This document shows, in pieces, positions 47,300 through 60,676 of a stretch of 64,000 nt of DNA. The stretch's first letter is position 1, and each line of letters begins with the position of its first letter. Source of the stretch: Tachypleus tridentatus (taxonomy: Eukaryota > Arthropoda > Merostomata > Xiphosura > Limulidae); NCBI RefSeq assembly GCF_004210375.1, contig NC_134830.1, positions 69,604,326 to 69,668,325 of the forward strand, in the 5' to 3' direction. The translations under genes were made by a program, and so were the position numbers. The notes under the pieces are model-generated. The model saw only the letters and a program-made list of their open reading frames with translations, searched no databases and was not told where the DNA came from.

Positions 47300-49824
47300 C
47301 TTTTATTTCCTGACAAACTGTCATTAACGTTTTTTGAGCGTTGTAGAAAAAAACAAAAAAAAACAAACACTTTTGTGTATTTGGTGGTGATAAAATTTTT
47401 CGATAGGATTATACTATATATACATACTTTGCGTGTTGTTTAACAACTGCAACTCGAAATAAAGTATCTGTTTAATTGTATTTAGCGATAATCTCTTAAT
47501 GATTGATTATTAATGAGTTTTTACTTCTCGTCATTCGTTGCTTATTTCTACTTGTTAAAAGTAATTCAATAATTGGTGATTACCAATTAGTTTATTAATT
47601 ATTATTAATAACTTCTCTTCAGAGTTCTTTTCGTAGTGCACCTGCACTAACTCACTTATATGGTTTGTTTGACAGTCATTAGCATTCTTTGTAAATGAAA
47701 GGTAGGACTCTGAACGAATAAACTAAAAGTTTGGAATGGAAAAGTGATAAGACGGCCTCTTAAAAAATATATATTGCTTGCTCTATCTTGTAACAAAATT
47801 TTATCATGTATATAATAATCGTGACTGAGCTTAATCGATGTGTTTTTTATGGTAGTTTTTGTTAATTCTGTTTTTTTCTTTACGCTTCTGTGCAACTGGT
47901 CAGAGATACTAACAGTTTCACATGTGTTAATATTATATACATTGTTGAGCATTAAAGGAAACTTAATATTCTGTTTCTACTTATTGTTAAAGTATAGGGA
48001 AATTTAATGTAGTTTTACTTTTTATTGTTGAATATTAAAGGAAACTTAATATTCTGTTGCTTCTGATTATTAAATATCTCTTAGCTAAACTTTAATATAA
48101 TTTTTAACCTAATGTGTTTTTAAGAAAATTTGTAACTGTTATAGAACAAACTAGTTCCCAGATAATCTACAATTTTTCTTCTTATATTTTAAGTTCTACT
48201 GCAAGACTATTCTAACTTAGTGCATATAATATTAATATTAAACCTTTCAGTACAAGGTATTTGCATGTGCTTAATATATATATTTTTTTAACTTTCGGCT
48301 CGGTACTAGGATTTCTATATCTTTGCCAAATGGGAAGAGTTGTGCGTGATGCATTTCTAATTATTAATTCATTTTACTTTGGGCGTTGTCGTAAGGCTTC
48401 TATTGTCCATGTAAACCCCTCATTAACCTTTTCGTCTATTGTTGAAAGACAAATGTTGACGCTATTGTCAATTTCGTGTTTCATTTAATTATGAACGACC
48501 TTTGGCCTGAAAGGTATTTAACTATATGCCTCTTTTCACACGTATCAAAGCATTTCATACACGATTCTAAGCCTAATTACGAAGGTTTAATGATCGAGAC
48601 GTTAGACTATCCAGTTCAGTAGGTCTTCCATGAACAATTAAACAGAAAAGTGGCAGTACTGAAGAGTCGCTGTCAGTAATATTGTATACAGTACTTTGTT
48701 TCGAAGCTTCATCAATACTTTCGAATAAGCATTTAATTAAAAAACCCTCATTGATATTTTCAACGTTTTCTGTACTGGAAACGATCTGTGTTTAGGTATT
48801 TTTTCCGACATGATCAACTAAAAATATTAATATGTTTTTGTCGTTGTTTTTCCAACACAACTAAAAGCTTACAATCAATAATTATTTTTGTCTTGATGCA
48901 TTATTTTTAAATCTGAAGAAATCTTCTTTATACAACCAAAAACACTGACTCTTTAATAACTGAAATAGGATTGAATTGCATTCGAAAGCTGTAAAACTAC
49001 TTGTTTGACTCACACTTCCAATACTAATAATGATGTAAATAAAGGGATAATTTTACATATGTTCCCTCATAAAGAAACCAATTGTACGCTTTAACTTAAT
49101 TAGATTCATATTATCTCCTGAACGTCTGATTTATTACGACTATCTCATTCCTTGTGGATATTACCCTACATTTAGTGTTAAACTAATGTGTGACAGTTAC
49201 ACTGACAATTGTTGCTAAGAAGAAGGAAAAAAAAAAAAAGATTGCACGGCCTAAAAGTTATTTCCTTGGTACAAATTGTGCTCACACTCTTGTAACTATA
49301 ATATGTAATATGAGTGTAAATTTGTAGATAGATGTGAACAGTTTAATACTTGTGGTTTATATATTTGCGTGAATTACATTTTATATACTGTTTTGACAAA
49401 TTATTCTTATAACCAAAGATACTTACGTGGCATCCCAAACCGTTAATTAGGGTTGCTTATTCAATATTAACATGTCTTTATTGTTAATATTTAATTTGGA
49501 ATGTCTGACGTTATTAGAACTGCTTCTTTTGAACCTATGATAGCGAATAATTTAAGGAGATGTGGTGAATGTAGCAGTTCATTTTTAGCCCCGTTGTCTC
49601 TAGGTCTTGGCCATGAAATAATCAGTTGTTGTTCAAGTTATTGTTGTTTCGTTGTCAAGTGTTGACTCTGCGGTTAATAACTGCGTTCATTTTGTAATTC
49701 AGTAAACGATATACAATGCGAAAATTAAACATTTTCGAATCGTTACGCTATAAGTGTAATAAGTTACAAGTGTCCATTATACTTGTAAATTAAAATATCT
49801 TTAATAAATTGTAATTTAGTTGAT
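47300..49824. other. No gene seen
   Basis: Unique AT-rich sequence. Open frames here look random in composition. Confidence 0.55.
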
Positions 49825-49938
49825 GCTCCCCGATGGTTCAGCGGCAGGTCAGTTGGCTTTCAAGGCTGTTACCTATACCATGCAGTGGGCAGAGTAAAGA
49901 CAGCCCATTTTATAGATTTATGCTTTACAACAAACAAA
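49825..49938 (+). repeat. SINE B, diverged
   Basis: GCTCCCCGATGGTTCAGCGG head, TGCAGTGGGCAGAGTAAAGA, tail TTTATGCTTTACAACAAACA. B box lost. Confidence 0.75.
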
Positions 49939-50533
49939 CTTTCAGTTGCCTTCGAACGACGATATTGGGGATAAAAAAATAGAAATGAAATTTTGAAACT
50001 TTTGCCGAATGTCAATGGGTTTAACTCATTCTTAAAATTACGGTAGTAATTGGCAGCGAAATATTCCCTTAAGATGTACAAATACAAATATTTGGAATCA
50101 CATCGTATGAAAAATCAATTTTTCTGTAAGTTAACGGAGTTCAATACAGGCTTATGAAAGAGGAAGTGTTTCATTTGAAGTTCGAAAGAGGAACATTACC
50201 GAATTGTGTGAGTAAAGCCTCATTATTTTCCCCTGGTAGCGATCTTACCTGTGAATTAGAAAGAGCACGTAGGATACTAATGAACAACTTGTGGTGTCTG
50301 GACTGTTTCTTATAATTTTTACTGGAACTTCTTGCTGTTGAAACTGGGTCACCGTTACTTAGCTTCTTCAGTTTGTTTTTCCTTTTAAATTGGTGCGATG
50401 TTTAAGCATTAACATTTATTTACACGACAGGATGTGTTTTAATTTGTTTATAATTTTGTTTTATTATATTACAATAAAAATCTTGTTCAAATAAACGGTT
50501 TTCATTTATTTAATTTTCACATCCCTGATTCAA

Positions 50534-50820
50534 AGCCCGGCATGGTTAGGTAGTTAAGACACTCGACTCACACAGTCTAAGGGTTGCAGGCTCGAATCCC
50601 CAGTCACATTAAACATACTCGCCCTTTCAGCCATGGTAGCGTTATAATTTAACGGTTGATCCCACTATTCGTTGGTGAACAATTAGCCCAAGAGTTGGCA
50701 GCGGGTGATGATGACTAGTTATCTTCCCTCTAGTAGTAGACTTCTAAATTAATGAGGGTTAGTGCAGATAGTTCTTGTGTAGCTTTGCGAGAAACTAAAT
50801 TAAAAAACAACAACAACAAA
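50534..50820 (+). repeat. SINE family A, diverged full length
   Basis: Head AGCCCGGCATGGTTAGGTAG, B box GGCTCGAATCC, tail CTTTGCGAGAAAC then (CAA)n. More mutated than most copies. Confidence 0.85.
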
Positions 50821-50822
50821 CT

Positions 50823-50990
50823 ATGATTTAGAAGTAGTCGACCAGAGGGAAGGCAACTAGTCAAAATCATTCACTGCCAATTTTTGACCACTATAATATT
50901 TTCCCTACGGTTGAAAGGGCGAGTGGGTTCAATGAAGTGGTTTTCAACTCATCGATTGGGAGTGGAGCACCATATGCACCATGCCATATT
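50823..50990 (-). repeat. SINE family A remnant, inverted to its neighbour
   Basis: ACCAGAGGGAAGGCAACTAG and GGTTGAAAGGGCGAGTGGG identify a diverged copy lying tail-to-tail with the preceding + copy; together they form an imperfect inverted pair. Confidence 0.65.
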
Positions 50991-51639
50991 AGGCGTAGTG
51001 TTAAGTAAATGTAACTTTAATTAAATCCATCTTTGATTTCGTATGCTGGATTTATTCCAAAGTCATTTAATTCAACGTTCAGGTATTTGAATGTCATCAA
51101 AATTTTTCTTAAATGTTTTGGTTCGTGTATAATGTTCAGTAATAAGTATTTTATTTTCGATTACTTAAGCAAGCTATTCCTTAAGAATTAATGTAATTTG
51201 TTTTCTAAGATATACTGGAGAATTATATTTCTTTCTTGGCACTTCACTGCTATTTTGCATCTACAAGTTTTAACTCCAGAGTGTTATGTAGTATTCTAAA
51301 AAATCATTTTTGTTATCTCATCACTATTTTCACTAATTTTACGTGTTTATGTAAAGTATTTAAAACACCATTAGCATTATTTATTAATGTTAAGCATCTC
51401 AATATACAAAATTATGGTGTTCTGTTAAGTCAAAAGCCCTCACAGTAACTTATTCATTTAAAAAATATATAGTAGGTAATGAGCTACATACTTCTCTCGA
51501 GATCCACATTATTAGCTCCAACACGGTTGAGCACGGTTTGGTGATTATTGTTCCCACACTATAAATTCCAAAAGTCGTAATTAGTGCTCTTTGCCATACT
51601 AACGCGCTTCACATTTTGGGGGGATTTGGGTTTACCATA

Positions 51640-51800
51640 TTTGTATTTGTGTTCTACTAGGTATCATCTGTGTTAATTTTGAACTACTAATCAGATGGAA
51701 CACAGCAGGTCAGCTGTACCTTACCACTTGCCATCTACGCTAAAGGATTGACTGTCATTCTTATAACCTACCAACAAATTAAAATGGGCAGGATATGCTT
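51640..51800 (-). repeat. Very diverged SINE A remnant
   Basis: GTTAATTTTGAACTACTAAT, CACTTGCCATC and GATTGACTGTCATTCTTATA hint at the family body. Weak. Confidence 0.35.
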
Positions 51801-52166
51801 TCTTAATGTCGCAAGTGTTCTAACTTAGCTCTCTAGCTTTACTACAAGGTGAACTCGCACTTCAGTGCATTATAAGAGTAATGTCCAAATTCCTCTGTCC
51901 AGTTAGACGTAAGTAGCCCGAGAATTGACCGTGATATATGTTGTTTTAGATTCATTGTACTAGTTCTAGCATCATACTGATGACGAAACCTACAAACAAT
52001 TATTTTAATAAAAGTAAAACAAGTCCACAGTTTTATTATATCAAAACTTAGAACATAGCAATATTTATCACAATAATGTCTTTTCAGGCTTATTATGCCA
52101 ATATGTTAAAAGTAATGACACAAAGCACGACATTTTTTACTTTTAATATATTATCACTCTGATAGT

Positions 52167-52286
52167 AGCCCCCCGCTAGTACAGCAGTAAGTCTACGGAT
52201 TTAAAACGCTCAAATCAATGGTTCGATTCCCCTCATTGGGCTCAGCAGATAGCCCGATGTGGCTTTGCTATAAAAAAGCACAAAGC
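52167..52286 (+). repeat. SINE B, GGCTTTGCTATAA-tail subfamily
   Basis: CCCCCGCTAGTACAGCAGTA, AATGGTTCGATTCCCCTCA, tail GATGTGGCTTTGCTATAAAA. Well preserved. Confidence 0.9.
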
Positions 52287-52379
52287 ACTGTGATAGTAAA
52301 TATAAATATGGTGGTTATGTAACTGTGGCTGTAAGAAGCATTGACAGTTTTATTTCGTGAAAGTGTTGAAATAATATTG

Positions 52380-52505
52380 TTTGTTTCTTTTGAAGTTAAG
52401 CACAAAGCTACACAATGAGCTATCTGTGCTCTGCCCACTACAGGTATCGAAATACAGTTTCTAGCGTTGTAGGTCCGCGCAGATACCGCTGTGTCACTGT
52501 GGGAG
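52380..52505 (-). repeat. SINE B, AGCTTTGTGCTTAA-tail subfamily
   Basis: GAAGTTAAGCACAAAGCTAC, CAGGTATCGAAATACAG, ATACCGCTGTGTCACTGTGG. Confidence 0.9.
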
Positions 52506-52513
52506 AAGGGAGT

Positions 52514-52690
52514 AATTGTTTGTTTCTGAATATCACGCAGAGGGGTATCTGTGCTACTCTTTCACCAAAGAATAGCGAGATTGACGGTCACATTATAACG
52601 CCCTCATGGCTAAAAGGGTGAGCTTGTTTAGTATGAGGGAGATTCGAACCCGCGACCCTCAGATTACGAGTCCAGCGCCCTAACCACGTG
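52514..52690 (-). repeat. SINE family A with internal deletion
   Basis: Tail segment GGGGTATCTGTGCT is joined directly to ACTCTTTCACCAAAGAATAG, removing about 90 bp of body. Head and B-box complement (GATTCGAACCCGC) are intact. Confidence 0.85.
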
Positions 52691-53483
52691 AGGAAATTTG
52701 AAATAAGATATCTGAAGTTTTGTTGTTCTGTGTAAGGAGTCTTTAAAGGGGCAATAAAACTGAAGCCTACCTCGTTATGCAAGAAAAATGAGTAAATGAA
52801 CCTGCAGTTTGGAAATATAAATGTAAGAAAAGCTATACAATGAGTAAAATAATGCAAACTAATTATAAACAAAAGCTGTAATAATTTTACCGCATTGTAA
52901 AAACAATAGCATTAAAAAAAGTAACAGTATTTTGCCAGTTGATCATTGTTACTACTTCTAGTAACATTACCCAGTGTAAAAGTCACATACAAGGAAATGC
53001 GTTAAAAACATCTACTCACTGGTAACTAACGAAACGTCAACAAATTTTGTTATTTAATTTCACACAAAACTACACAAAAAACTATTTATGCACCGTTGTC
53101 ATTTTCATTGTTACACTTAGTGCATGGTCGTTAATATGAAGAGTACGAGTCACTGTAGTCAATACATGATGTCTGAACGTTATTATTACTGTTATTACGG
53201 CCCTAACTACTGCAATATGCACATTAAGAATTACACAAGATGAATTCTTGAAGTGTTTAAACCACTAAGTGTTTAATTATCTTACCTTAACACAGGCAGA
53301 TAAATGGAGTGCAAGAGGTAATAAATAGTATCCCAGTTGGTGTTTTTATGGACAGAGATTCATTTTAAAGTCATAATACTTTGGCCCTGCAGATCTGAAG
53401 TAGTTTTCTGACACTGAAATACCAAGAAATCAGCTTTAATAATTACACCATGTCGTCCCTCTTCAAATCGACTTCTTGCTTGT

Positions 53484-53765
53484 TTGTTTTTGCTTGCTTG
53501 TTTTGGAATTTCGCACAAAGCTACTCGAGGGCTATCTGTGCTAGCCGTCCCTAATTTTGCAGTGTAAGACTAGAGGGAAGGCAGCTAGTCATCACCACCC
53601 ACCGCCAACTCTTGGGCTACTCTTTTACCAACGAATAGTGGGATTGACCGTCACATTATACGCCCCCACGGCTGGGAGGGCGAGCATGTTTAGCGCGACG
53701 CGGGCGCGAATCCGCGACCCTTGGATTACGAGTCGCACGCCTTACGCGCTTGGCCATGCCGGGCC
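53484..53765 (-). repeat. SINE family A, full length, GC-rich-head subfamily
   Basis: Tail (TTGTTTTGGAATTTCGCACA) to head (GGCCATGCCGGGCCC). Close to the 42786 copy in its diagnostic changes, so a relatively young insertion. Confidence 0.94.
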
Positions 53766-54274
53766 CAAATCGACTTCAAACAACATGAAAGAGAATGACT
53801 GTTGTAGGACCATTATGGAAGCGCTCTTGTCCATCATATGAAAATGCAGACTTGAAGAGAGGACATCTTTTGCAACAGTGTCCTGTATACTCAAAATGTT
53901 ATTCTTACTTCTAAAAGAAACAAAGTACATAAAATTTGTCTTTAGTATATTTTCCACACCTTCATACAACTGTGGTGACTTACACATTTGGAACTACAAA
54001 CATGGGTCATGTACTTCATATGGGTTTTTATTTTCATGAAAAGTGGTTTCTGAAAGTATATCACACGCTCCCAAACATTTATTATTTACACTTTCTGCTC
54101 TCAGCACCCCTGAAATTGTAATATTCTACTTGCGTTTGAAACCTCTCACTCTGATCTGCCCTTTGTTATAAGTATCTATAATTTTTCTTAATTACAAATG
54201 CATTTCGTTTTGGTTGCCAATGTTTTTATATCTGATAGGTGATGTCTTTGAGCAACCATCAACAAAGGTTTGTT

Positions 54275-54554
54275 TTTGTTTTGTTTGTTTTTTAATTTCG
54301 CGCAAAGCTACTCGAGGGCTATCTGCACTAGCTGTCCCTAATTTAGCAGTGTAAGACTAGAGGGAAGGCAGCTAGTCATCACCACCCACCGCCAACTCTT
54401 GGGCTACTCTTTTACCAACGAATAGTGGGATTGGCCGTCATATTATAACGCCCCTGCGGCTGAAAGGGCAAGCATGTTTGGTGCGACCGAGATTCGAACC
54501 CGCGACCCTCGGATTATGAGTCGAACGTCTTAACGCGCTTGGCCATGCCGGGCC
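54275..54554 (-). repeat. SINE family A, full length
   Basis: TTAATTTCGCGCAAAGCTAC to CTTGGCCATGCCGGGCC. B-box complement GATTCGAACCCGC intact. Ordinary subfamily (GGCTGAAAGGGCAAGC). Confidence 0.94.
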
Positions 54555-54984
54555 TTTACTATTATAAATCGAAACTTGTGCATCGTCACCAACATCATTG
54601 AGAGAGTTCAAAGAAATCATTACATTATCAACAAAGGTCCTTAATAAAAATTATTCTGATAGATAAGCATTTACTATCTTATTCTTTAAAAAACAACGTG
54701 ACCCTTGATTTCATCCTTATTTTTGCGAATTAATCATAATTTATGATTACATTTGTACGACAAAGACATCCAAAACCCATCTACTTTGGCAAGTGTAAAT
54801 AGATTTAAATGTTTTACAAATGTCTCAGCGGGTGGATGTGGCGTGAGCACATTAAATTAACCACCCATGTATATCTTGACCTTCCTCTATTTTTTTTTTT
54901 TATTTTAAGCGTTTTACAAATAGCAAACTATATTATAATTATCTTTGTTATCTATACATCATTTATCTCCTCTTTACAACGTAC

Positions 54985-55516
54985 TAAGGAGGGTTGAGTA
55001 CGTTATATTTAAAGAATTTTTGAATATGTATATCAATAAGTCAGTGACAACCACAACTGATATAAAGTTAAGGGGTGGAACAGAAGGTATCAGAACTACA
55101 TGCTTATGTTGTTTGGATTTAATAGGTAGTGTAGTGCCACCAGAAATTGATCATTTTGGGAAAGAATATTTAACAACCTTTTTCTGAAGCAAAACATTAA
55201 TTTTAGATTATGAAGAAAGTGTTCAACTCAGAGATTCAGAATTTCCAACAAGATATTGGAAAAAAATGAATATAGATCAATTTGTGGTACCAGGATCATC
55301 CAGAATAAGATTTGCAGCAGGCCACACTCCAGCTGTATTAAGCAAAGGATCGGAAGGAAGAGCAATCCAAATGTTCAATACAACAATGTTTAACATCAGT
55401 ATGAAGAATTTCTACCTGTAAAAGTGACAAAACTCACGCATACGCAAATTGCTTCCATGACATATCCGCTCAAGCAGCTGAAGAATGAATTGGACATTTA
55501 TGCTAGTCCATATTAA
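54985..55516 (+). pseudogene. Decayed coding block 1, unknown origin
   Basis: One frame stays protein-like from about 54985 to 55395, interrupted only by a TGA at 55185-55187. Near 55395-55400 the coding signal moves to another frame and runs to a TAA at 55514-55516. Short motifs visible include LRGGTEGIRTT, DQFVVPGSSRIRF and, near the end, YPLKQLKNELDIY. Roughly 170 codons are represented. I recognise no family. The asparagine/isoleucine-rich composition and lack of host-gene features leave an old viral or mobile-element insertion possible, but nothing here proves it. Broken by at least one stop and one frameshift, so not functional. Confidence 0.5.
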
Positions 55517-55710
55517 GACATCTTGTTAAGTCACTATTTAGAGTGAGTTTGGACTTCGGTTGATCGGACTATTTGAAAGCGAGCGATGGGATATCTTCTT
55601 CCTCGTACGCTAGACGTTTTACGGAGAGCAACATGTAGTAAAAACGAATATACACTATAAAACAACCTACGTAAAAAAAATTAAAGTTGAAAAATAGGAT
55701 CAAATTTTAA

Positions 55711-56076
55711 TATGCAAATAAAGATTTTATTTGGCCAACGGTCAAAATTCCAACAGAAGCCTTTTATAATGGAAATTGCACTGCAATGCCGCTGTCAAAA
55801 TGCATGGTCAGCAACGAGAGCATAACCGGATATGGCGATATTGACTTTAACAACGTTTTATTATAACGTGATCAATCTCTGTATATAATAGGAAAGAGCA
55901 TGAAAAGATTGGATTTCTTTGATGTATGACAACAGCCTAACACCACATTACGCAAATTTAATCAGTCATAAACACTACCTGATGTTGCATAATAACCCAA
56001 AGTCTATTTGGTAGAAAATAATAATAAAGTGAATAACGATAAGATTGTGTTTAAATCATTCTGCAATTGGCATTCA
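55711..56076 (+). pseudogene. Decayed coding block 2, unknown origin
   Basis: A single + frame over about 120 codons keeps protein-like content but holds five or more stops, the first a TAA at 55864. Motifs include DFIWPTVKIPTEAFYNGNC and, later, SLYIIGKSMKRLDFFDV. It begins about 195 bp after block 1 on the same strand and shows similar composition and decay, so both probably came from one inserted or abandoned unit. Family unknown. Confidence 0.4.
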
Positions 56077-56079
56077 TCC

Positions 56080-59000
56080 AGATAACGCCACCTATAGACT
56101 TATAAACAACGACACCTATAGACTGTATAAACTAAATATTTGACTCTTTTTTTTTTTTTTCGTTCATTAATTATACGAGCTTTATCCTTCAGTTTAATAA
56201 TTAAGTGTAAATTGTTCTTTTATTATAAAGGCAAACTTTTTCCAGTGGAAAAGGTGCAATTTTATTTGATGAACTTTAAGAGACGAAGGACAACCCTCCC
56301 ATACTTCCTTTTAAAAAACATATCTGTTTTTAATGACACGTAGTTTAATAACTTCAATTTCATCATAAACAATTTCTAGATTAACACGTCTTCTCTTCTA
56401 CAAACGAGTTTTATATTAACATATAATCGAAACAGTAGCTTGATCATTCAAAAAAAAAAACGAATTAATGAAGGAGAACACAATAACCACAAAAACAATC
56501 CAAATTGGCTTCTCCACGAGAGAAATCTTGATGATTATAGGATAATTGCATTAAATTTTGGGCACTCACAACAGCAGAAAATTCAAAGCAACTTTAAATA
56601 GTAACAGTCTTAAAAAATAAAGCATAGTCTAGTAATAGATGAATTTTGGCACGCAATGCTTGACATCTGAAAGCAGTGAAATTGATATCACGCAACTTAA
56701 ATTAGAGTAAAATTGACTTGCTTTCAAAGGTGTGACGCGCTTAGAATTTTCCAAGCAGTCATTATGGAGTCACAGTAACACATCCTTCGTTCACTTTATA
56801 TTATTTTTATTATTTCTTAGGCTTGATGAAGACATTTTAACGTTTATAAAATAACATATTTAAGTAATCAACATGTCAGAGTTGTCGGTGCTTTTCTACA
56901 TCAAAATCAAAACAAACCACTTACTTTTACGTAATAAAAATGAAAAATAACGACCATCGAGCAAATAGTTTGCAAATATTGTAAACATTTCTGCCTTATT
57001 CACACAAAATATCTGAAAATACAAACAGAACAAAAAAGTACAGTGCGTTATATTATTTATTTGTTCAGTTTTTAGTTATAAATACTTCACTGTATATATA
57101 GTTTCTTATTAAATACTACTCGTCCAGATTACTGATTCACAAGTCCCTGGAACTTTAACAATATAAATATATTTTCCAGACATATGAAGTACTGTTCGTG
57201 TTCAGCATTTCGTTTGTGTTATTGTAATCTCTAGCTAATGACCAGTATGTATTAAATTACTATGATAGGATTGTTTTCAAACTGATAAAACGTAGTTAAA
57301 TATTGTTCTATGTTCCTTTAAGTTAACCTTAAATACTTTATGAGCTGTTATGAGGTATGTATTCAAAAATAAACGACATTGTAGTCATTACCCAGTAAGA
57401 ATGAAAGTAAACAGTTTTTCTAATAACAGTGAAAGACCTAGAAATGTTCCATAAGTAATTAGTGTGAAGCAATAATTCAACGCTATAGTGGCATAAGAAT
57501 ATTCGTTGAATATCAACGGGACTTTTGATGTGTCATGTTTTTTCCACTGCTATATTTACTGTTCGTGCTCTTGTTGACATTTGGAGTATAGGTGTCGACA
57601 ATAACACGAAATTATGTCTCAAGACACCAGCAACTAATTTCTTTACATTTTATTCAGAACTTCCAAAAAATGTTTCACCGGTTATCGGGTTAACCGTGCA
57701 TGGTGTTCGCATATACATTTTTCACTGAAATCAAAGACGTTTCAACTCATATCAAGTAGTAAATCTAATATTAAAACTAGCCAACAATTCTCGCTTTCCT
57801 TCACATATTGCTGCTATTTAGTACGGTTGTGGTTGTTATTTTTATGAATAACAGATAACAGATAACCGTTGACATAAAATTGAGCGCAGATAACTCCCGA
57901 GTAGCTTTGCGCGAAATTCAAAAGAAACAAACAGACATAAAATTGGACAATTTTTTTATTTCAACCAATAGATACAGCAACTTCTCAGTAAGATTTTTAT
58001 TTTACAAATAAGATCTTCAGTTTAGTGACCAAGACATTTTATTCCGGAACGATAGCGAACTTAGACAACGAGATTCAATTTCCAAACACATATAACGAAT
58101 GTATTTCTAAAATTCTCGTGCGTACAGGAAAAACGAAAAATGTCTTTTTCATTCAATTTATGAATAACAGGTAATGTCCTTTCCGCTTCGGAATCGCAGT
58201 TGTAGTTTCACTTTTCTCCTTTTTGGTTCGGATATCCTATTCAGTTTAGAACAGTTTCGGGATTCATCAAAAAGGACTACCTATCATTATTTCGATTAAA
58301 TGTAGAAATTAACTTCTCGTACATATCAGCAGTAAAAAGTAGACTTCAACTCTTTTTTTTTAATCGAGTTTAAGTAAACTGTATTTATTGTCTGCAAAGT
58401 ATATGAACATCAGCACTCTCGAGGAATGATTTACTTTACCAGTAAGTAATCGCTAAGTAAAAACATCTAATATTCCTTTAATGATGTGTGTCTAAAATGT
58501 ACATTTATACTGTGAAAAAACACACAGTTTTTAGAACAGTCTGATAACTAGGTAGAATTAACCAAAAGTAAAATCAATGAGTGATGAAAATTTATTGTAA
58601 CAAGTAAAAGGGCTGACTTAAATCGATGGATTCTTCTAATTGTAAACTATATATAAAACTGTAGCTACTTAAGAAACTTAAACGGAATCTCAAACATCGC
58701 AGAAAAGAGAAATTAATAAAATCTTTGGATGTGATGAACACTAGAGAAGTAAGTTTTTGTTTTTCACAAATAAGTACAAACCTGTGTTTTTCTTCTGCTT
58801 ATCTTTGAATGTAGAATTATTTAGAGTAGAAATAAGGTATATAACTAAGTAATATCTCTGAGGATACGGTCACGTCCATCTGCTGAAAACAACAACAGAA
58901 ATCTGGAATAAAGAAAAGTGGTTTATGAGCTAATGTGGTTCATGAGAAAGGTTAAAACATGCCCACTATGATCGGTAAGGTAAACACAGAGTTGAAAACA

Positions 59001-60478
59001 CCGATTTCCAAAATATATACTTGCTGAGACCGTACACATAAGAAAGTCAAACGATTTCTTGTTCACAAACATTCGACGACATATATCTTCTTCCATGTAT
59101 GTAACTATAAACATGTCTAGCCAGGTATTGTGATTTATATCCGTTTACAAAAGAGTAAAGAGTTGGGTCACGAGATTTCTTTACAGACCAAGTTTTTTGT
59201 CCACAAGTCGTAACAGCATACTTGTTCACTCATATCAGAGTTTACCATCTAGTAAAGGTGCTCAGATTTTGTTAAGATAACACGAGCTGCCAGCCTTCTT
59301 TCTTTTTACTGAAGCTTTCATTATATAAAACTACTGTGGGGAGAAAATAAAAAAAACTTAACGAAAACAATTTAAATCCAGAAGCTGTTAAACCAATGTA
59401 TGTTTGATCATTAAAGAAAACTTTCGCGAAAGGTGGAATGTAGCTAAAGTCCATGTTGTTATAAACCCAAACTCTATAGTCTATTTTGACGCTGTGCGTT
59501 TGTTAACGGCGCAGCATATACGAATGCAACATCATTAGCAAACACCGGTACAAATACAGACAATGACCTTCAAATCTTAGTGGGACCGGATTGACAAAAC
59601 GTGTTAATGGTGATTTTCAACGTAAATTATTCAGAAGAATGGTATAGGATTACTATAAACTATGAGCTCGTTTTTACTACATTTTGGACGTCACTGAATA
59701 TATATTTAGTTAAATAGACTTAAGAGACATGACATTAAATCTTTACAATACAAGAGATAGTATTAAAATATTAAGGTTTACCTAATTTTACTAAAGTTAT
59801 GCACGACAAAGGTATATTTATAATATTATTTCACTAGAACATCTTTGTTTCATCCCATTCATTATGCATGTTACACGTTGGTGCATAAATCGTTTTGTCA
59901 AATGTGGTTAAAAACTCAATGTAATGTTACAGAAGGCGTTAATAGTTCTATGATTAAAAAGACTCCATAAATACATCTAAAATTTTATTTTCTAGTTTAC
60001 AATGACATACAAATTCTACAAACCACTTCCAACTTATAATATTCGAAGGTAAACCTTTATTATATATTTCTGTATAGCTTTGTTTTTAATTTGCCCACAG
60101 AAGTACTGTAGCATTACAAGAACTAAAAGCTTCCTCTCTACTTTCTTTCAATTGTATAAGATCCATAGCTTTACTAATACATCAAAGTAGTTATGTTAGC
60201 TCTGCCAGAAGTCAAAGTTTACTGCCTCCGTTCTTTTAAAAATGTCCTCATCTAAAATCGTTTCCATTTGTAGCAATGAAGCATTCAAAAAATGATTGTA
60301 ACAGGTATTTAGGATTAGATGTCTCAATTTATATACACTTTTATCACATCAATTAGAAACAAATGTTTTCTAATAACAAGTAATATTGTTACTGTAGGCT
60401 TTGCAAATGCTTTTTTTTTCAGTCACCTTAAGTGACATAAATCAGTTGTTCAACTAAGGAGATGTTAGTTTTCAGTTT
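56080..60478. other. No firm gene
   Basis: Long AT-rich stretch with one SINE tail fragment. The - strand ORF starting at 59454 opens in good context (AACATGGAC) but has no recognisable product. Confidence 0.5.
57884..57932 (+). repeat. SINE A tail fragment
   Basis: GAGCGCAGATAACTCCCGAG through TTTGCGCGAAATTC with an A-rich end. Same truncation point as the 18871 fragment. Confidence 0.8.
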
Positions 60479-60676
60479 GGTTTGGTTTGGTTTGTTTTTT
60501 GTTTTGAATTTCGCGCAAAACTACACGAAAATTGTCTGTGCTAGCAGTCCCTAATTTAGCAGTGTAAGACTAGAGGGAAGGCAGCTAGTCATCGTCACCC
60601 ACCGCCAACTCTTGGGTTACTCTTTTACTAACAAATAGTGGAATTGACCGTCACATTATAATGCCCCCACGGTTGA
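60479..60676 (-). repeat. SINE family A, head missing
   Basis: Tail and body from a (GGTTT)n-rich edge to CCCCCACGGTTGAA; the tRNA head is absent, as expected of 5'-truncated insertion. Confidence 0.9.

Noticed and set aside
59272..59454. 60-codon - strand ORF starting in good context
   Set aside because: The first 30 residues look protein-like, but the rest is low-complexity and there is no splice or homology support.
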